NCBI RefSeq assembly: GCF_964355755.1
Contig: NC_092677.1
Coordinates: 27,002,101-27,066,100 of the forward strand
DNA: 64,000 nt
DNA from: Antedon mediterranea
Lineage: Eukaryota > Echinodermata > Crinoidea > Comatulida > Antedonidae
Reading direction: 5' to 3'
The position numbers were made by a program, and so were the translations under genes. Shown here piece by piece: positions 1 to 11,200 of the stretch. How positions within the stretch are numbered: position 1 is the first letter of the stretch; the number at the start of each line of letters is the position of its first letter. The notes under the pieces were generated by a model that saw only the letters and a list, made by a program, of their open reading frames with translations, ran no database searches and was not told the origin of the DNA.

Positions 1-63
1 ATTCATTGACATGATGCAACAGTAGGATTGCTTATATTGTTATTCTATTCTATTTTTATCAAG

Positions 64-458
64 AATTGACATGAAAGATATAGAGGGCCTCCTTTGTTAT
101 GGTTGCCGTGTCACAATACGAGACGTTACAGATCTGAATCTACTGCCATCACAGATTAAAGCAGAGGTTGAGAAAACGATAAGAAGGTAAGGAATTGTGG
201 GTTCAAATATTACTCTTTTATTTTCATTATTAGGGGTCATGTGAACATATACAAAGATATAGCGGGTTCTCACTCGACAGTGATTTAGTACAGTATTTCA
301 CTTTTGGGATGCCCTGTCTCAAGTTTCTGTATTTTTTATGCCCATACATTTATTATGAGATAAATAAATGAAACCTAATACCCCAGTTTGCCATTTTTAT
401 TTTTTATAGGTCTAAAATGAAAGAAGAAATTGAGGACTTTCTTCTTCCAGATGATTGA
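64..458 (+). CDS. CTU2: Cytoplasmic tRNA 2-thiolation protein 2, C-terminal end (partial)
   Basis: Last two coding exons of a gene entering from the left edge: 64-186 and 410-458 (stop TGA 456-458), joined by a GT-AG intron with one arginine codon split across it. The first exon encodes a segment with the motif LLCYGCRV, which resembles the C-terminal CxxC-type motif of CTU2; the tail is acidic (EEIEDFLLPDD) as in the human protein. CTU2 acts with CTU1 in the cytosol to thiolate the wobble uridine of certain tRNAs. Two overlapping AATAAA signals at 586-595 fit the transcript end. The gene converges on HAUS4. The identification rests on a short stretch (about 57 residues), so it is probable rather than certain; the N-terminal part lies outside the window. 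Confidence 0.72.
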
Positions 459-585
459 AGACTGTAATTAGGCAGTGCTAACTACAGAAAAACGAAAGTA
501 TTATAATATCTATTAATATAAACAAAACCCTATGGAGTATGATGAATAAATTGTATATTAATTAACATTAATTAAAATTTTGCAT

Positions 586-595
586 AATAAATAAA
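586..595 (+). other. Poly(A) signal of CTU2
   Basis: Two overlapping AATAAA hexamers about 130 bp after the CTU2 stop codon, just before the convergent HAUS4 gene. Confidence 0.5.
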
Positions 596-708
596 AACTA
601 AAAGAAACATGAATTTAGTCAGTAATTGGTTCATACAAAAAACGTTTGTTGAATGTTGTATGAAAAACTCATTTGTTAGTACTGTAATAAAACAATAACT
701 GTTTAACT

Positions 709-3700
709 TCATCTCCAGTCATCAGCTGAAGCCATACTGGTTTTAAACTCTGACAAGGCCCATCGTTTGTTGTCTATCTCGGCCTGAAGTTGGTCATACT
801 CCTGGACCATCTTATCAAAACCCATACCAAGTGATTGGTAAGACTGTAACGCTTGACTGACTTGGTTCAACTCTTTTTCATTTTCATGATATTCGTGACT
901 CAGATGTTTTCTAGAAAATATAAACATTGATCAGTTATTGGAATGCTCTTCCAACTACAGTGGTCAACACAACAACTCTATTATTAGATTGGATAAGCAT
1001 TGGCATGAGGGGTTTAAAAGGCTCAGAAACCAGCCTTTCAACTGTAAGTGACGGGGGTTGGCATGTATGCTATACATGAATATGATTATACTATTATTAT
1101 TTAGGTTAATTTAGCCTTGCCAGCCTACTTACTTGATATGTTTGTGGGTTTCAACCACTTCTTTTGTGTATGTATCACATAAAAGCTGTGCCTTAAAAAA
1201 CCTAGAGTAAAAATCATCAAAATAATATCATTGACATACACAAACTCTAGGGAGCGAGGTCAAAGTTCACACTGGATGTGAAACTTGTTAACATGACCCT
1301 TCAGTAATACATATACAACACGGGTATTACTATTTAACTGGTCATCTTCCCATTTCGCACAAGAAGCACTTCTTCCATTGTTTTACCTTATCTTTAGGCA
1401 CATGGCCTGGCATCTGACACTCATCCAATCACTAGTGACGCTATCGCTGTCTGCTTGAAATTTCAAACGGTGTTTCTTTATCAACTTCTCTAATGTGGTT
1501 ATACAGTCCATCATGGCCTAGTATAAGTAAATCAGTTTGATATCTATGCTCAGTTTTATTTGTAAAAGCCTAATCTATTGTAACAAACTTTAGTTTGCAA
1601 ATACAAGCAAACTCGCAGTTTGCCAACAAAAATTAAAAGAAAATATGCATATATAAAGATGTATACAAATTACAATGTTAAAGAAATGTATATGGAAATA
1701 AAAGTGGGACAAACCCATTTAAGACAAAATAAAAGAAACCATTGAACTTTGGAAAGGTTTTAAATAACTTACCTGAAAATACTGCCAAAATTGCTTATCT
1801 CTTTTTGCTTGGGCAAACTTTAAATTTGTTTTTTCTTCTTCTAATTGTCTGCTTTCAGATTGTAGAATATCGGGTAACTTAGTTGCTTTGGCAAAAATTA
1901 GTTTGTCGCAACTTTCTATCAATAGTAAATTTTAAAATTACAATTTGTAGCTAGTTATTTTGATAAATAATGTAGCTCTTATTCTCAATGTTATAGAAAT
2001 ATAAGTGTATAGCATGGTACAACCATAGATCTCAAGTACACCAGCGGATACTAAGTATCCATCAATGATGGCCATGTGTCTTGAGAAGAAGATGGCTACA
2101 AGAACAGTAAATGTCATTTTTATTCTCCAAAAGACAAGGAGTGAGACTGAGAGTGGACCAAACAAAAAGAGAAGTTCTATTCCAATACCTTGATCTATTG
2201 GAGGCTGATGGAACTCAACTAGTGATTGGCATTTGTGTTGTAAATTCTCCTCAATCTGTGGTATCAACCGCTGCTGTATAGACGCTACACGCTATAATCA
2301 ACATAATATTACAATAATAATAATAATATTGCGATAAGATGCAAAGATTTAGACGGTATATAAAGTCCATCCCAACCTCCCCTCTCCAAGTTTATGAAGT
2401 GTACATACATGACGGTGTGGGTTAGCCTTCTTCAAGGTTTCTTTGTTAAGACCTAGTAGGCCTGGAGTGTCTTCATCTGTTAGCAAATAGTTCTCTAACT
2501 CTGCTGTGTATAAGCATGTTTTGACAGCTTCTTGAAACTGAAAAGGGCAAAATAGAATTTATATTACAAGATCGTAGCAAACTCTTGATTACTTTTCACT
2601 AGTCAATGTTGATATTTAAAAAAACAAAGATGACATTTTTTAATGAAGGGCCAAAGTTTGCATACTGCTCGTGTGGCTGATAATTCCCATATAGCCTATG
2701 GAGTATCTTACTTGTGCATTAGCTGATGTTGGGTTGATCTCCAGATTTTGTATATCCTTCTCCAATAGCAACTCCTGCAGTTCATCGTACAAGAGCAGCT
2801 GTTGAAGGTATTGTCTTTTCTCCCTTTGTAATCTTTCTTTCGCCTAAAAAATTCAGTAATTAAAATATCTCCATAATGATGCACTCGGTCATGTTAGAAA
2901 ATTACTATTTGGAAAAATAAAACTTTATTTCAGAAAGGTCATTGTTGCAATGCCGGAGTTTGTTTGTACAGGTATTGCAAATTAAACAAATTATAAACCC
3001 AGCAGGATTTGAACCATGTAAAGCAAAAAAAATGTATCTTTCAACATGCTCCCTCTCGGCACTGCTCCCTCTGTGACAATATTTGTCCAAGTACTTCACT
3101 CTGAGTGTTTTCGTCATTATTTTTATTTATTTTACACTTTTTATTGTTTTAAGTGATACACTAACCATTTGAATGTCCTGGGTGGCTTGCTTGCTCATTC
3201 CGTTAGGACCCAAGTGTGATGACACTGCTTGTAGTAGCTTTACAAACTCTGGGTTCTTTCTCACATCACTGCCGGTCATATGTACTGGCAAACTCATATT
3301 AACTGTGTACAAAGCACAATGATTTTAAATATAACTTATACATCATCAAAATATTGTTTGTTATGCTTTGTCTACACTATCAAACTAGTTTGACAAAAAA
3401 AGTGTGATGTGCCCAAATAATATGGTAGTGATATCATCATGTCCATATATGGGCACTCACATCACATTTTTTGTCACATATTATTAATATATTATTATTA
3501 TTAACATTATATAATTATATTATTAAGTTTGATAAACCTAATCAACATTTTTGCTTCGCACTCAAATAAAAGTTAAAAATATTCTTCTCCAACTAGGCTA
3601 GGCCTAAATACAAATGTTATGCGCGATTTGAACGATTTGCGCAATTTGAAATTGCGCAAAAAAAATCCTTGCGCAATTTGAATTGAAACATGTGTTTCAA

Positions 3701-4889
3701 ATTGCGCAAGCAACGTATTAAATTGCGCAAGTAATCTGCAAACTGCGCAAGGTTTTTCGACAGATTGTGAAATCATGCACACCCATATTTATATAGTAAT
3801 TTCTAAGAATGATTCAAAATTAAAGATAAATATCGCATTTCCTTATTTTAGTAGTGCAAATATTGTTATAAGTTAGCATACCGTCGAAGAACCGACGAAG
3901 GAAAACGAAGCGGTGGTGTTCCACCAGGCGGGCGCGGCGCGGGCGGCCGGCTATACTACTCTAGCCTAGCTAGGGTCTGGACTACTGATACTGACTAGGT
4001 TACATGGCCTAGCTTAAACTAATATTAAAAACTTAATTTTTACATTTATTTTGATTTATTTCAAGTTACAGTGATAATATTATTTAATTGTAATAATAAA
4101 TGTTATGTATTTATTATACACATGTTATCTTCGCATTTATTATGTTTTATTTTGAGTTATTTAGTTTCCAATAAATTATTATAATACCGATTGTAGTTCG
4201 TTTTCAAATTGCGCAAAGGTGTCATATTGCGCAAGAACTATCTTGCGCAATTTACAAATTGTGCAGCGCAATTTAAAATTGCGCAAAGATTTTCTTGCGC
4301 AATTTGAAATTGCGCAAGTTGAAATTGCGCAAAAAAATCCTTGCGCAATTTTAAATTGCGCAAGAATTCTTTGCGCTATTTCAAATTGCGCAAGGATTTT
4401 TTTGCGCAATTTCAAATTGCGCAAATCGTTCAAATCGCGCATAACACAAATACTACATACAGAAGAAAACCACCTGACTGCATATTGACTTTTTCTCTTA
4501 TTAACAAAGTAGCCTATAGGCCCTGACGCAAAGTTAGCCTAAACTACTACTACTAGCCTACTACTAGGCCAACTAGGAGGTAGGTAGGCTAATTCTATAT
4601 TATTAAGTAGAGCTACCTACTAGCTACTACAATCAGGGCCTAGCCTAGGCCTATAGCCTTGTTTATTATTGAGAGAACCTTTACCTAACTTAACTAGGCC
4701 TAGCCTACTAGGCCTACTCTAGCTAGCTTAGCCTAGGCCTACGTACTACTAGCTAGTAGCTCTAGGCTTACTTAGCCTACTACTAGCTAGCCTAGCTTAG
4801 AGATCCGCTTTTGACTATTCATACGTAACAGAGCCTACTTTACTTTTTAATGCCAACGCTTCATCATTTAATGACCCTTGTACGGCCAT
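709..4889 (-). CDS. HAUS4: HAUS augmin-like complex subunit 4
   Basis: Nine exons on the minus strand: 4889-4844, 3302-3166, 2843-2712, 2537-2409, 2291-2189, 1915-1773, 1517-1387, 1201-1133, 910-709 (stop). All junctions are GT-AG and phases match; the product is 363 residues, the same length I recall for human HAUS4. Diagnostic stretches are the N-terminal RKNPEFVKLL, the middle VRCQAMCLKIR and the C-terminal DNKRWALSEF, which parallels the human ENKRWALQEF ending. HAUS4 is a coiled-coil subunit of augmin, which recruits gamma-tubulin to spindle microtubules to branch new ones. Exon 1 (MAVQGSLNDEALALK) is inferred from frame and position; an ATG at 3297 would be the fallback start. Intron 1 contains an 830-bp foldback element and a truncated MITE. 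The start faces UBA2 about 315 bp away, suggesting a shared promoter. Confidence 0.9.
3365..3480. mobile_element. Palindromic MITE, copy 1 (right end truncated)
   Basis: Begins with the family terminal repeat (GTCTACACTATCAAACTAG) and contains both inner arms (GTGATGTGCCCA and its inverted partner), but lacks the right terminal repeat. Lies in HAUS4 intron 1. Confidence 0.8.
3615..4446. mobile_element. Foldback element built of TTGCGCAA palindromes
   Basis: The two ends are inverted copies of each other over about 67 bp (one A indel), starting TGTTATGCGCGATTTGAACG. Both arms are arrays of TTGCGCAA octamers, 17 exact copies by my count, separated by A/T-rich spacers; the centre (about 3760-4200) is non-repetitive and holds a short GC-rich stretch (3910-3950). 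Flanks repeat as ACAAAT (3610-3615 and 4446-4451) if the repeat starts GTTATG, or as CAAA if it starts TGTTATG. No transposase is encoded, so it is non-autonomous. It sits in HAUS4 intron 1. Confidence 0.75.
4520..4800. repeat. TAGGCC/TAGC-rich simple sequence
   Basis: Low-complexity stretch dominated by TAGGCC, TAGCC and CTACTA words in HAUS4 intron 1. Similar short patches occur at 24300-24560 and 56190-56260. Confidence 0.6.
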
Positions 4890-5204
4890 AATATTATGAA
4901 TAAATTAACTTAAACAATTAATTTGCATAAGAAACGGTCAAATCTCCCGCCCAGGTGGTTTCAACAGTGACATAAATAATAAACCTCGTTCATAATATCT
5001 AAAATAGATACACGATTATAGTCTAATAAAACACACATTAACATAATTAATAATAATAAAAAATATTGATTTTAACTCCTACTAATTTCATATACAAAAA
5101 AATAACTTACACAATCGAAATTACGAAAAGCGCATTTATATAACCTTTTATTTCCTCTGGTGACTAGACTGGTGGAAAGCCGAAAGTTTTTTTGTTGTTT
5201 CAAA
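4890..5204. promoter_or_regulatory. Presumed bidirectional promoter HAUS4/UBA2
   Basis: About 315 bp separate the inferred HAUS4 ATG (minus, 4889) from the UBA2 ATG (plus, 5205). No TATA box or other core motif is convincing. The call rests only on head-to-head geometry and the absence of room for separate upstream regions. Confidence 0.45.
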
Positions 5205-8200
5205 ATGGCTGCAAGTGTGAGAGGAATCCTGCCGGACGATACGGCTGAAATGGTTTCAGCCTGCAAAGTTCTTGTAGTTGGAGCTGGTGGAATAGGATGT
5301 GAATTATTAAAAAACTTAGTGCTTACTGGTTTCAATGATATTGTAGTCGTAAGTCAACAAGTTAACTTTTAAAAGCGCACGTAAATCTAGGCTCCTGTTA
5401 TTGTTTACTTTGACAAAGTTTGAAACCGTGCCGCGGCAAACATCGAACTGCTGCGCCTTTCTGTCAGTGAATATGTCCTTGGCTAGGCTAGGCCTTAGGT
5501 AGGTCTGAATTGTAATAATAGGTTGTTGTAGTGAAGTGCGTCTGATAAAAGTAGAACTTAGATAGGAGGATCTATATTAAAGAGATGTGTCGTGATTGTA
5601 TGTTGTATTTTAAATTAATTTATATTAATTTAATTATAATAAATATATATAGGCCTATATTCGTTTTTATTTATACAGATTGATTTGGATACGATAGATG
5701 TCAGTAATTTAAACAGACAATTTCTTTTTCAAAAGAAACATGTGGGCCAATCAAAATCTCAGGTAGAACCAGTTGATTGTGTGCATTTTATATTTACTGT
5801 ACAGTATAAATAGTAAATGTATACCTCTTTCTTTCTTTTACCATAATATGCACAGTTTATACAACAATATATACATAATGAATTTTTATTTTAATCATGA
5901 CATTGATATTGGTGTAATTATTCATGGTCAATTATCTATATATTATTAACTATGATTATACCAATCATTGTTGTTTAAAATGCCAATTTTCCAATGATTT
6001 TTAAGACCAGCATTTCTTACTTGCTAATTATTTCAGTCAAAAAAACAAGCACTAAATCTAGGCCTATTAAATACTTTAAAGGTTATTCCATCAATGCCAA
6101 CTTACTTTTTGTTATTTTGATTTAACCTTCTCTCACTTCATTCTTTTCATCCAGTTCATGCAACAACAATAGTAATCAATAATTAAATGAATGTTAATTA
6201 AATTTGGAACTTTACCTTTAAAATTAATGGATATTCACTGTTGCAAAATAGTTGCTTGATTTTTTTAAAACAAGCGCTACATGTACTTTATGCTTCAAAG
6301 GTTATTATCCAATGCCAAATTGATTTTATTGAATTAAACTTTCTCTCGCTTAATTCTTTTCATCAACAATCTGCATGATTATTATCATTTAAATAACAAT
6401 CTTGTTTTTTATTTTACTTGTCTTGAATAACTTAAATGTTTTATAAAAGTGTGTTTCATTTATGTAGGTTGCTAAAGAAAGTGCTCTCAGATTCAATCCC
6501 AACGTAAAAATTGAAGCCAAACATGACAGTATTATGAAGTAAGCATCAACATGATACCATTGTCCTTTTTAACTACTACTAGATTGTTAAAAAATCATCA
6601 TTTTTCACTCTATATCTTTATTTTCAGTTAAAATTTAACATTGTAGTATGCATAGTACTGTACTGAATTATAGTGTAATGTAATTACATTAATTAACCAC
6701 CACATGACGCTTTTTTAAAGTGTTATTTTTATATTATTTACAATAAATGTAATTTGTAATAATTACATTATTTTTTTTTAGCCCAGATTATTCTGTAGAC
6801 TTTTTCAGACAGTTTACTTTAGTGATGAATGCCCTTGATAATAGAGGTAAAGACACATACCATTATTTTGTGAATTTTATTCTAAATCATTAATAAATTT
6901 ATATTTTCCAAAAATAAAAAATTTCCACCTTGTTACTGTAATTAAACAGCTGCTCGTAACCATGTGAACAGGATGTGTCTAGCAGCTGACATCCCATTGG
7001 TTGAAAGTGGAACCGCAGGATATTTAGGTCAGGTGACCGTTATAAAAAAAGTAAGTTATTTTAGTCCACAAGTCATAATGTGGTTTGATAATTCTGTACG
7101 AAAAAAAATAGCTGGGGGAAAAAAATTGATTCCAATCATCGGGAAAATAGGACACTTATTATTTAACTTATATTTTGTCTGGAATAAAAACTGAAACTTA
7201 ATATAATCATTAATTAAAGATCTTAATGACCAATTAGTTTTTATATAACAGTAAAAAGAAAGTGATAGTTGATATTTCTGTTTTTTAGTCTGTCACAGAA
7301 TGTTATGAATGCCAGCCAAAACCAACGCAGAAAACCTTCCCAGGATGCACTATCAGAAACACGCCCTCCGAACCTGTCCATTGCATTGTCTGGGCTAAGC
7401 ATCTATATAAGTATGTTCAGTTTAATTTCTATTTTAAACAGTAGCCCAAGTTGCCCACCAGCCAGTGTTTTTTTTAAAACCATGTACAAAATAAAAAATC
7501 CAGGACACTACAGTATCAAAACTTAAAATAGAATTGTACAGTTTCTTTGGGTCCACTAAGGCATAATCCAGCCTTAGTAAAACAGATTGTTATACAAACA
7601 TTATACGTATATTCTATAAATGTCTACTTTTCAGTCAATTATTTGGAGAGGAAGATCCAGACCAAGATGTCTCTCCTGACACCGCTGACCCGGAAGCAGC
7701 AGGGGATGCTGGGATAGCTGCCCTTGAAGGAAAAGCTAATAATGTGGATGCTGGAGGAATTGCAAGAACATCTACGCGAGAGTGGGCAGCATCCACAGAT
7801 TATAATTCAGAGAAATTATTTAGAAAGGTATAAAAAAATAAAAGTATTTTTCAGATAAATCATGAATAATACCACCAAACTTACGAGTTAAGATAACTAT
7901 AGCGAGGCATTTAATAAAAAGGCAAACTGCCTTAAAATGTAAATGTGACATGTTTCAAGAAACTATTCTCATCATCAGAACAGTAAACAACGCCTAGAGT
8001 GCTTATATACCAATAGGACATGTGTAAAAGTATTTTTCAATATCAAGTATTTTTAATATAGTCATTACCAAATACGGTCATTACCAAATACAGTTAATAA
8101 CAAATAATGCCATAAGCAAATATAGTCATTACCAATTTATAAAATTTGTACCTTTCAGTTGTTTTATGACGACGTAAAATATTTATTATCAATGGACAAA

Positions 8201-11200
8201 TTATGGAAAAAGAGGGCAGCACCTATACCATTGAATTGGGACCTGTTGCCCCCAGAAGGTAAGAGTGACAGTCAAATGATACTAACTTGATGTACATTAT
8301 ATTATGAAAATCTATTCTAGGCTAATTTAGATACGATATTCTGTATGACTGGTTTCATAATGTTATTTTAATACTGATCAGTAATGTCATTTGCCTGCCA
8401 TACAATTAAAAACCCAACTTCGTTAATTCAATATAATACCAAAAATATAGTTTTTAATAAAAATTTGTGAAAATAATTCATAATTTCATATTTAGTGGAG
8501 CAGACATCAATTTATTTTTGTAAAGTGGTTTCATATTTGAACTTCTATTTTTAACAATCTTGTTAATATGTTAGGAAGTTGCTAGTTCCTGTTGCAATTC
8601 TTAGCTAACTTCATTAGGAAAATAAGTTACAACAAGATCGATATCACTAATCAATAACTTGTTGGGGAAATATTGCTATAGGTTTTATCACTTTTTTGAT
8701 TGAATGATTGATTATACAATAATCACTTGGACTACCACCAGAGAAACAAAAAAAAGCTAACTTTCTTCCAAACATGGACAAAAGCATACACACACATCAC
8801 TAATTTATTAAGAGGATACAATGAGATTGACATCACCAATGAATGGGTCAATAACAAATTTGCAAAAAAAAATAAATTAACTAAATAAAATGTCTTGGTA
8901 AACTTATATAATGCTTTTGTGGTTTTTTTTTCTTGCAGAGCCAAGTAGTACAACAAACAGCAATGGAGATATAAAAGATCAGAGGATATGGGATGTGAGG
9001 GAGTGTGTGAAGAAATTTACTGATAGTCTTGCCAAACTTAAGAAGCAATACAGAGATCAAGGTGATCTTGTTTGGGATAAGGTAATATCTATTGTTTTTA
9101 AAATAAATTCCTTGGAATACACGCTAAACCAGATGCTATGGTTTACAGTGTATTTCATACACCCCTACTTTTACCTAGCAAAACTCCATAGCTTAAACAC
9201 ACTGGGGCGCACACCATACAGAACACCAATAGAATACCAATAGAATATGTACATAGTACAGTACTGTTGGTATTTGTCACAGCCAGACATAAGATCAAAG
9301 GACTGTTTCCAGTTCCTATCTTAGCAAGGTGAGCTCAGTGTCCTGTTGATTGCCTTGATTATATCATAAATCTTTTGTTGTTGTATAGGTACGTACGTAC
9401 ATTACAGAATTTTGCAAAAGGTATATGAGAAAAATATTTTAAAAGTGTTTGGTGAATTTAGTATTGGGAGTTTGTCTTTTTAATTGTTTTGCCTAGGATG
9501 ATTCTGCATCGATGGATTTTGTAACAGCAGTAGCTAACATTCGAGCTCAGATTTTTGGAATTGCCAGAAAAAGTAGATTCAAGATTAAATGTAAGTGTAT
9601 TCTTAAGCTCTGTTTACACTATCAAACTTTATGTGACAAAGAATGCGATGTGCCCATCACATGATGACATATCACTACCATATTTGGCCATATCACTACC
9701 ATATTTGGGCACATCACACTTTTTTGTCAAACTAGTTTGATAGTGTAGACAGAGCTTTACAATTGTAATAGGTATAGCAAATTGATTACAATATTTTTCT
9801 TTCCATTTTATCAGAGTTCGATTAAATAACTTAACTTAAATTAATTCTGTAACATGTTCTTAATCTTGTTTCAGCAATGGCTGGTAACATTATTCCAGCA
9901 ATAGCCACAACTAATGCAGTGATAGCTGGTCTTATTATAATGGAAGCACTTAAGATTCTTTCAGGACACTTGGATACATGCAAAACTGTAGGTTATCATA
10001 CCCAATGAAATTGTCAATCAGGCTATATTTAGTTGCATATACAGTAAATCCGTAGTTATCAATTATAACACCTAATAAAAATGTAGGGTTTATTGGGCCA
10101 CCTGGGTACATGCTAAAGAGTAGATTATCAATATAACACCTGATAAAAATGTAGATTTTGTTGGGCCACCTGGGTACATGCAAAAGAGTAGATTATCAAT
10201 ATAACACCTGATAAAAATGTAGATTATTTTGGGCGACCTGGGTACTTGCAAAATATGATGAATATAAAGATCTGATAATGATGTATTGTCTTTTAGGTAT
10301 ATTTAAACAAACGTCCAACTGCCAGAAAAAAGCTGTTGGTACCATGTTTTCTTGATAAGCCAAATCCTAAATGTTATGTGTGCTCTTCAAAACCTGAGGT
10401 GAGTAAATCATTTATATGAATGTAATTGTTGTGGCTACAATCTTTGTATAGATTTTTACACATTATCACCCTAAAGCACTAAAATAATGTTTAAAAGATG
10501 TAGTCATACATGTGAATGACAACCAATCTGCTCTTGGTCAAGTCCAAAATATTAAGCTCTGTCTACACTATCAAACTGTGTGACAAAAAAATGTGATGTG
10601 CTTAAATAATGAACACGATTTGGGTACATCACACTTTTTTGATAAACTAGTTTTATAGTGTAGACAGAGCTTTGGATTTAAAAGCATGTTTTAATATCTC
10701 ATCCTGTAAATGGAAAGATGTCTTTTAGGAAATGAATAATGGTAATTTATTATTTGTATTGGATTTGTAGGTGACTGTACAAGTAAACTGTGCAACCTTT
10801 ACTGTGAAAATGTTAGAAGAAAAGGTGATGGTTTTAAAGTACATTTTGACATAGTTCCACAGGTGGTGGGATATTGTTAACCTATTCTAGTAATACGCCT
10901 TTGGTAACACCTCAGTAGGCACTTTTAACAGTTAATGTTATTTAATGGGTCTATTTTATTTGGTAATAGTGTTTTAACAGGAATGTTGCACTTTGAAAAT
11001 TCTATTTGTTATTATTTATAATTATCTATTGCACCATTGCACTACTAAAACACACATCAAACATGTGTTATATTTAAACATTAAAAACAGGTTGGTTGGG
11101 CTGTTGAAATGGACAATGGAAAATTAGTAAATAAATGTAGTTTTTCTGTTTAATTCCATCTTGTTACTGAACCAGGTCCTAAAGGCATACCTAGGAATGG

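Noticed and set aside
2905-3117. Possible tRNA or SINE: GGTTCAAATCC on the minus strand
   Set aside because: A B-box-like word alone; no A box at the right distance, no cloverleaf and no tail.
3616-4445. CRISPR-like array because of regularly recurring palindromic octamers
   Set aside because: Spacing is irregular, spacers are A/T simple sequence, and the host is an animal; the inverted ends mark it as a foldback element.
4179-4526. Open frames with repeated AQFEIAQ/ISNCARK words on both strands
   Set aside because: Produced by the TTGCGCAA array of the foldback element; symmetric on both strands, no protein family.
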